Program-made: the position numbers and the translations under genes
NCBI GenBank assembly: GCA_937941745.1
Contig: CALDGV010000276.1
Coordinates: 1-10,569 of the forward strand
Source: an uncultured Prosthecobacter sp.
GTDB lineage: Bacteria; Verrucomicrobiota; Verrucomicrobiia; Verrucomicrobiales; Verrucomicrobiaceae
Length of the DNA stretch: 10,569 bases
Reading direction: 5' to 3'
The notes under the pieces: generated by a model
What the model was told of the DNA's origin: nothing
Database searches by the model: none
What the model saw: the letters and a program-made list of their open reading frames with translations, nothing else
In this document: in pieces, positions 1 through 5,900 of the stretch
Numbering within the stretch: position 1 is the stretch's first letter
How the letters are laid out: each line of letters opens with the position of its first letter

Positions 1-2791
1 CCTTCACGATGAGGGAGCCGGGCTGTCTGGTGATGACCGGAGGCTGGAATCCCGGAGTGACGGTGATCGTAAAGCTCTGGGTGCTTGTCTGCCCATCTAC
101 ATCCCTTGCGGTGACCTGCACTGGGCGTTCTCCTGCAGCCAGGCCGGTGATTTTCAGCTGGCCGTTCTCCACCGCAACGGAGGCCTTGTCCGTGGAGACT
201 TCATTCACGGTGTAGTTCAGGATTGGCATCTGGTAGGCCGAGATGACCCTCACCGCACGGCTGTTGGCCATGTTGGTGGGCGCAGTGCCAAGGTTCATCG
301 GGAAGTCGGAGAAGCCGACTTTCGATCCATTCACCAACACTCGCCGGTCAAAGCTGTCCGCCGTGTTGGTCTCACTGCGCTGGTCTGTGTAGGCTCCCCG
401 TGGCAGGGCGGTGATCTGATCCAGGATGAGCAGGCTGGCCTCAGTGAGCCTGCCAAAGGCGGTGAACCCGCCATTCTGGTTGTCCAGATTGGCGGCGTTG
501 TTCACTGGGTTGAGGAAAAAGTCGGTGGTCGCACTGTTGGGCAGCCCCACATAGCCGTATTTCTCATCGCGTGAGACCGTGCCAAAGCCGTCATTGAACA
601 GGGAGGTTCTCCCACCGATTTTGGCGGCCGAAATGGTCCCTCTCAGGTTGGAAATGCCCGGTTCGTTCAGAGGCGAGGGGCGTTTACCGATGGTGTAAAA
701 CTGGTCCGGAGGCCCGGCGACACCAATGCTGCCGCCTTGGAGTACAAAGGGCGTGCCATCTGGATTGTAGGCCAGGCGGTGAAAGGCCATGTTGTCGTAG
801 TCGCCTCCGTTGACATAGGCCAGGAAGTTGGCCACGGCCTGTGGCGTGAGGCTTGGATAGAGCTTGATGTCCAGGTTCCCTCGGGTCGTTTCCAGCCGCA
901 CAGCAGCCTCTGTATCGGCATCCGTAAAGCTGCCTGCTAGGTTGACGTTGATGGGTGAATTCAAGCCTACCGTGATGTTGCGGAGCGGGGTGCCCGGCTG
1001 GGGTGGAGCATCCAGGCCCAGCACGCGGAAGGTCAAGGTCACCTCTGCCTGGGTGCCGCCCGTGAACGAAGCCGTGAGGGCAGACTGAAAAACTCCAGAA
1101 GTGGTCGGGGTTCCCGAGATCAGGCCGGTGGCGTTGTCAAAGCTCAGGCCTGGAGGGAGTGCGCTCGCGTTCCATGCCGTGCGCGCTGCATCGTTCGAGG
1201 TAGTCAGCTGGTAGCTGAGCGGTTGTCCCACCTTGGCTGGATGATACAGCCGGGGCATGGTGAAGCCATGGCGAGGAGTGGCTGTCGCGGGGGAGCTGCT
1301 GGCGGAAACAATCGTTTCGGGCGAACCCACGGCACGGACGACAAACTCATAAGCTGTGCCCGGTGTGAGTGACACGAAGTTGTCGTCGGTCGGCAGTCCA
1401 TCTGCACTGACGGTTCCAGCGATGGAATCCACGGTAACCTGTGTCACATCGGCCTGCAGGGCACGGGCAAACTTGTATTCCGCCGTTGTGCCTGACTCCT
1501 TGACCAGGACTTCGAAACCCGACTCCGCGGACGAGTTGTCCTTCCAGGTGAGGTTGATGGCATGAGCCTGGCCGGGATGAGGCACGGCCACAAGTTCAGT
1601 GGGGGCTGCAAAGGTCGTGGTGCTGGTCAATGCCGTGTTGGCCGTGTAGGCCGAATACAGCGTTGTCGCAGATCCTCCGGCGGGTGTGTAGGTGTACTTG
1701 GCGCGGACACGGAACTCTGCGGAGGCATTGGGTGTCACCGGCACGGCCACATTGGTCACATTCTCCCCAACGGTGCCAAACTCACTGAAAGCCGGCGGTG
1801 TGCCGGAGGTGATGATCCGGTATTCAACACTGTAGCCTGTTTCGTTCTGGGAGTTGTCCGTCCAGCTCAGGCGGAAGGTGCTTTCGTCAATGCCCGTGGC
1901 ATTCAGGTCGGTCGGAGCCGCCAGCTCAGGCATCACCAGGGCCTGGGCGTCCGCCTGCGTGGTGCTGCCCTCTGCAAACCCCTTCGTCTCCACATAGTTG
2001 CTTGGCGTGTTGCCCTGCCCCTGGTGGGCGCGCAGCCGGAACTGGTAGGGCTTCCCTGGAACGAGAGTCAGGCGTGTTGAGCTGCCCTGAACCCTCACCA
2101 GATTGGAAAGGGTGAGGGATTCCGTATTGAACGGCAGGGTGCCGATGTTGATCCAGTTGGCGTCTGTCATGCCTGCCTTGATCTCCCGGTAACCCACTTC
2201 AAATCCGAGTTCGCCGTTGCTGGTGTCATCCCAGGTTAGCTTGACGAGTCCATCGCTCAATCGGGTGACTTCTGGGCTGGGATCGAGGTCCTGCAGCACC
2301 GCTGTGAGCCCAGCCGGAGTGGCGAAGTCGGCAACGCCTGCGGGTTTGGTCTTGGGCAGGGTGGTGGAAAGGTTGAGCGCCGAGCTTTCCGTGGCGGCAC
2401 CGTTGTATTTCCAGGCTTCAATGCGGAACTGCACAGGAATCACGAGTGCCGTGACGAGGTTTCCGATCGAAAACGACGCTGTGGTGCTGTCTGCAGGCAG
2501 TGCTGCAAAGGTGGTGAATGGGCCGACCGTGCCATAACGTACGCTCACAGTGTAGCCTTGTTCGTCGGTCGCATTGTCCTGCCAAGTCAGATACCAGGAG
2601 TGCCAGTTGCTGGTGGGCTTGTTTTCCGGGTTGTTGAAAGGGACGCCGAACCAGGTGTGGCTGAAGGTGCCGTTGCTGGGGGCTGGCGGTGGAATGGCCT
2701 GCACACTGCCGGGGATGCCGACCAGAAGGCAGAACGCCAGCAGGGCGAATGTCAGAAGTGAATGAAGGCGGAAGACTGGAGGCATCAACAT
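1..2791 (-). CDS. Giant exported FN3/He_PIG/cyclophilin multidomain protein (gene A), 3' end off window
   Basis: The open frame runs without a stop from 2791 to the window edge, giving 930 residues with the C-terminus missing. Residues 1-32 form a signal peptide (hydrophobic LLTFALLAFCLLVG, then SVQA as a likely cleavage site). Four FN3-like modules follow at about 33-148, 164-276, 289-389 and 396-508, each with the W-x-D-N-S-x-x-E-x-G-[FY] signature or a close variant. A He_PIG module (LPPGLSFDNATGLISGTP) lies at about 509-591 and a cyclophilin-type peptidyl-prolyl isomerase domain at about 631-822. A short beta-rich module (GQLKITGLAAG) at about 824-913 and the start of an Ig-like module (PPVITRQPGSL) end the visible part. 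The module order matches upstream gene B, so this is a tandem paralogue. The start at 2791 is chosen because its leader matches that of B. ATG at 2806 (five residues longer) and ATG at 2785 are alternatives. No Shine-Dalgarno is visible. Export is well supported. The substrate and the activity of the isomerase are unknown. Confidence 0.88.
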   Translation of the reverse strand, partial: MLMPPVFRLHSLLTFALLAFCLLVGIPGSVQAIPPPAPSNGTFSHTWFGVPFNNPENKPTSNWHSWYLTWQDNATDEQGYTVSVRYGTVGPFTTFAALPADSTTASFSIGNLVTALVIPVQFRIEAWKYNGAATESSALNLSTTLPKTKPAGVADFATPAGLTAVLQDLDPSPEVTRLSDGLVKLTWDDTSNGELGFEVGYREIKAGMTDANWINIGTLPFNTESLTLSNLVRVQGSSTRLTLVPGKPYQFRLRAHQGQGNTPSNYVETKGFAEGSTTQADAQALVMPELAAPTDLNATGIDESTFRLSWTDNSQNETGYSVEYRIITSGTPPAFSEFGTVGENVTNVAVPVTPNASAEFRVRAKYTYTPAGGSATTLYSAYTANTALTSTTTFAAPTELVAVPHPGQAHAINLTWKDNSSAESGFEVLVKESGTTAEYKFARALQADVTQVTVDSIAGTVSADGLPTDDNFVSLTPGTAYEFVVRAVGSPETIVSASSSPATATPRHGFTMPRLYHPAKVGQPLSYQLTTSNDAARTAWNASALPPGLSFDNATGLISGTPTTSGVFQSALTASFTGGTQAEVTLTFRVLGLDAPPQPGTPLRNITVGLNSPINVNLAGSFTDADTEAAVRLETTRGNLDIKLYPSLTPQAVANFLAYVNGGDYDNMAFHRLAYNPDGTPFVLQGGSIGVAGPPDQFYTIGKRPSPLNEPGISNLRGTISAAKIGGRTSLFNDGFGTVSRDEKYGYVGLPNSATTDFFLNPVNNAANLDNQNGGFTAFGRLTEASLLILDQITALPRGAYTDQRSETNTADSFDRRVLVNGSKVGFSDFPMNLGTAPTNMANSRAVRVISAYQMPILNYTVNEVSTDKASVAVENGQLKITGLAAGERPVQVTARDVDGQTSTQSFTITVTPGFQPPVITRQPGSLIVK
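325..900 (-). other. Cyclophilin-type peptidyl-prolyl isomerase domain within gene A
   Basis: Residues about 631-822 of gene A. The strand LETTRGNLDIKLYP, the helix TPQAVANFLAYV and the core AFHRLA...FVLQGG are typical of cyclophilins, followed by SATTDFFLN and NGGFTAFGR. The Arg, Phe and Gln of the family active-site signature (FHRxxxGFxxQxG) are present: Arg672, then Phe and Gln in FVLQ. Between HR and FVLQ lies a longer loop (LAYNPDGTP) than in the gene B copy (LVSG). The usual active-site His of the K-H-x-V-F-G segment is Phe here, as in many bacterial homologues. Catalysis is plausible but not shown. Confidence 0.85.
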
Positions 2792-2803
2792 GGGCGAAAA
2801 AAG
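2792..2803 (-). promoter_or_regulatory. T-rich leader directly before gene A start, no Shine-Dalgarno
   Basis: Read on the minus strand the bases before the ATG are CTTTTTTCGCCC. The same CTTTTTTCGC lies immediately before the ATG of gene B. No AGGAGG-like purine stretch is present in the 20 bases before either start. The shared element supports 2791 as the start of gene A. It may be a U-rich ribosome (S1) binding leader, a T-tract of the hairpin just upstream, or a remnant of the duplication. Confidence 0.4.
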
Positions 2804-2830
2804 CATAGAACCCGCCGGGCAAGCGGGTTC
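2797..2830 (-). terminator. Terminator or attenuator-like hairpin between B and A
   Basis: A perfect 8-base inverted repeat (GAACCCGC at 2808-2815 and GCGGGTTC at 2823-2830) closes a 7-base loop. Downstream on the minus strand come five bases and then a run of six T (2802-2797). The form is that of a factor-independent terminator for gene B, 74 bases past its stop. The five-base gap between stem and T-run is longer than usual. Because the T-run ends only five bases before the A start, the element would lie in the leader of any transcript that begins upstream, where it could act as an attenuator. Confidence 0.5.
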
Positions 2831-2881
2831 ATGAGGTTGGGCTGTTTGGCAGAAGAGGTCGGAAGAGGGGCGGATTGTCAA

Positions 2882-2902
2882 CCCGGCTCAACAGGGGCCG
2901 GG
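2882..2902 (-). other. GC-rich hairpin just after gene B stop
   Basis: CCCGGC (2882-2887) and GCCGGG (2897-2902) form a 6-base stem with a 9-base loop, starting one base after the gene B stop codon (2904-2906). No T-run follows on the minus strand, so it is not a canonical intrinsic terminator. It could protect the 3' end of the message. On the minus strand it is followed directly by TTGACA (2881-2876). Confidence 0.3.
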
Positions 2903-2903
2903 A

Positions 2904-5900
2904 TCACGGATCGATCACGAGGAGGTTCACGGTCCCACTGGGGACGCCGGAGGTGGAGATGATGTTTTTCACCAGCACCGTATAGTCACCGCTGTCTCCG
3001 GAGACGGGGGAGGGGATTTCATAGGTGGCGGAGGTGGCCGAAGGAATATCCACACCATTCTTCCGCCACTGATAGGTCAACGGGCCGGTGCCGGTGGCGA
3101 TGACGCTGAAGGTCACCGGGGTGCCGCTGGGCACTTCCGAGGTATCTGGGCTGCGGGAGACGGAGGTGACCTGCACTGGAGTGGCCACGGTCAGGCTGTT
3201 GGCGGTGGAGGTCACCCCTGCCGGTGTGGCGGCGTTGCTGATGGTGACTGTGTAGCTGCCACTGTCGCCCACCACGGGAGTGGCGATTTCATAGGTGGCG
3301 CTGGTGGCGTCAAAGATGGCCACGCCGTCTTTCTTCCACTGGTAGAGGAAGGGACCTGTGCCCTGGGCTGTAGCGGTGTAGGTGACCTTGGTTCCGGACG
3401 CTACGACTGAGGCGGAAGGCGACCGAGAAATCGAGACGTTGGTCACCGGATCATTGACCGACACCGTGGCTGCCTCGCTGGTTACGGTGAAGGAGCCGTT
3501 GGACACCACGCAGTCATAGTCACCCTGACCAGCTTCCGCGATGGTGCCAAGGTTCAGGGTGCTAGTGGTTGCTCCCGCGATGGTATTGCCGTTTTTGCGC
3601 CAGCGGTAGGTCACAGTGCCCTGGCTGCCTGCGGCAATCGCGACCGTAAGCGTGACATTGGCTCCTGGGTTCACCGTCTGATCCTGCGGCTGGGTGGTGA
3701 TGGTGATCGGCTGACCCTGCAGGAACATGCGTCCCGAATTGATCTTGGATTTTGTGGTGCTCGGCAGCAGTTCTGGAAGCAGGAAGTAACCGGCACCAAA
3801 AGCTCCTGAACCCGGAATCTCGTTTTGCAGGATCACGCCGCTGGTGTTGGTGACTGCCGGAGTGTGGGGAATGGCAGGAATGACCAGGCCCAGGTAGGTT
3901 ACCGTGCGTGCCACACCGTTGTCGTTGAGCAAAAAGCTGCCACTCAAGGCACCCGTGGCCGCGCTGATCGCCAGGCTTGTGGAAGCCGCGTTGGTTTCGG
4001 GATACACCGAGCCGTTGGCGGTGGTGATGCGGATGGCCCGATCAGGGTTGCGGGAGGCTGAATCCAGCCCTCCCTGGCTGAAATCGATTCTGGCATTGGC
4101 GGCTCCGGTTCCTGCGGTGTCAGGCAGGCCCATGATGATCTTGTTTGTGCCCGGATTGCTGTAGGAGGCCCCTTGAATGATCAGTGTGGTGGAGGGGAAG
4201 CCTGGCTGATAGTTCCGCTCAGTCGCCGCCATGGCATCTTTGATCCATCGGAGTGAGCCATCCACCCGCAGAAGGGTGTTCCCCGCCGTACCGAGGGCGG
4301 TGTCACCAATATTGATCTGAGACAGGATGGAGCCCTTGTTCAGATACAGCATGGAAAAGAGCAGGGCTTCGCCAGCCGGGCCGATCATGGAACTGCCGGT
4401 GACAGAGGTGCCATCCGGAAGTCGTCCTGACAGGGTTCCAACACCCTTGCTGCTGACGCTCATGCTCAGGTAGCCGCTCCCCTGCGGGATGTTGGCCTTG
4501 CCCACGTCCTCATCGTCGAGGTTCAGGGCCATGTTGTAGAAGGACCCAGCTGCGAGCGCGTAGGCACAGGGGTTCCAACGCGAATCCCAGAACTGGCGGA
4601 AGCCGCTCACCCCAGATGATTCGGTGCCGTTGGTGATGATGCCGGTGACGTAACCCTGGTCGGGATCGATCTCGAAGAGCAGGGTCAGCACGCTCTTGTC
4701 CCTGCGTTTGAGCTGGATTCGGCTCTGATAAGTGAGCCCCCCGCTGCCCGTGAGGGCACTGCCGATGCCCAGGGAACCTGCGGCACTGATGGTTTCGGTG
4801 CCGAGAATCAGCCTGGCTGTGTAGGCTGCCGTATCAAGCACGGTCAGGTCCATCCTGCCGCCCTTGTTGCCATTGAGCTGGCTGGAGGGAGAGATGGTGG
4901 CGACGAAGGAACCCACGTTGGCGGAGGGCAGGGGATTGACGGTCAGATAGCCCACGGCGGCAGGTGTGCTGGCACCTGCGGCATTGCTGGCTGTGGAAGT
5001 CAGCTTGAACTGGCCGATCTGGGTGGGTCTGCCGGAAATGACACCCGTGCTGGTATTGAGCCTCAGGCCTGGAGGAAGACCGCTGGTGCTGAAGGCCGTG
5101 GGAGTTTGTGAAGCGGTAGTCGCATAGGGAAGTGTCCAGTTGTAGTCCACGCCAATGTAGGCTGGAGGCGGCGCATTCGAATCCGTCAGGGGTGGCAGCA
5201 CGGGACGAGTAACGACGAACAGGTCAATCGCTCCCGTTTCCACGGTGCCGAGGCCATCGGGAAGAGTGATCATGCAGGTGTAACTGGCGGTATCTCCCAG
5301 CTGGGTGCCGGTGATCTTCAGGGCAGGCTCCTGCATGCCGCTGAATCGCGCCTCATTGAGGGGGATTTCGGAGCTGTTTCGCCTCCAACGGTAGCTCATG
5401 CCAGGACCTGCGGCCGGGGCGGTCAGGGTGATGGTGCGGTTGGCGGTGAAGACCTGCCTTGTGGCTGCCTTGCTGAACACGCATACGGAGACCGTCCCTG
5501 ATGCGGCCTTGCCAACGGCGTTGGTGGCCGTGGCGGAGTAGATGCCAGCGTCGGTCAGTTTGGCTGCTGCGATGTTCAGCGTGGCTCCGGTCTGGCCTGC
5601 CACCGTGGTGGTTCCCCGCTTCCAGATGAAGGTGGGCGCAGGAGCCCCTGTGACGGAGTTGACGGTGAGTGAAAAGGGTTTGCCTACCTCGACCACGCGG
5701 GACTGCTGCAACGTGCCGACGGTCGGTGCCGCACGGAGATCCAGTCTGGCCGGAGCGCTAGTGAGGGTGGTGGTGTCATTGCTGACCAGAACATCGTAAA
5801 CTGCCTGATCTGCTGCCTGCACATTCGAGATGACAAGGCTGGGGCCCGTGGCTCCGTCGATGTTGAAGGGCAGGCCGCTGCCCACGCGCTTGCGCCACTG

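Noticed and set aside
1562..2080. 172-codon open frame on the plus strand
   Set aside because: It is opposite the FN3 modules of gene A, with composition expected of the antisense of a GC-rich gene and no domain.
2804..2806. ATG at 2806 as the start of gene A
   Set aside because: It is possible, but it would place the start inside the element shared with gene B. The 2791 ATG sits just after that element in the same way as the gene B start.
2418..2822. 134-codon minus-strand frame overlapping the start of gene A
   Set aside because: It is a different frame over the signal peptide and first FN3 module of gene A, which are clear in the chosen frame.
2853..2881. Full sigma70 promoter for gene A using TTGACA at 2881-2876
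   Set aside because: At spacings of 15-19 bases the -10 position reads only CT-rich sequence, so the hexamer is reported as an observation and not as a promoter.
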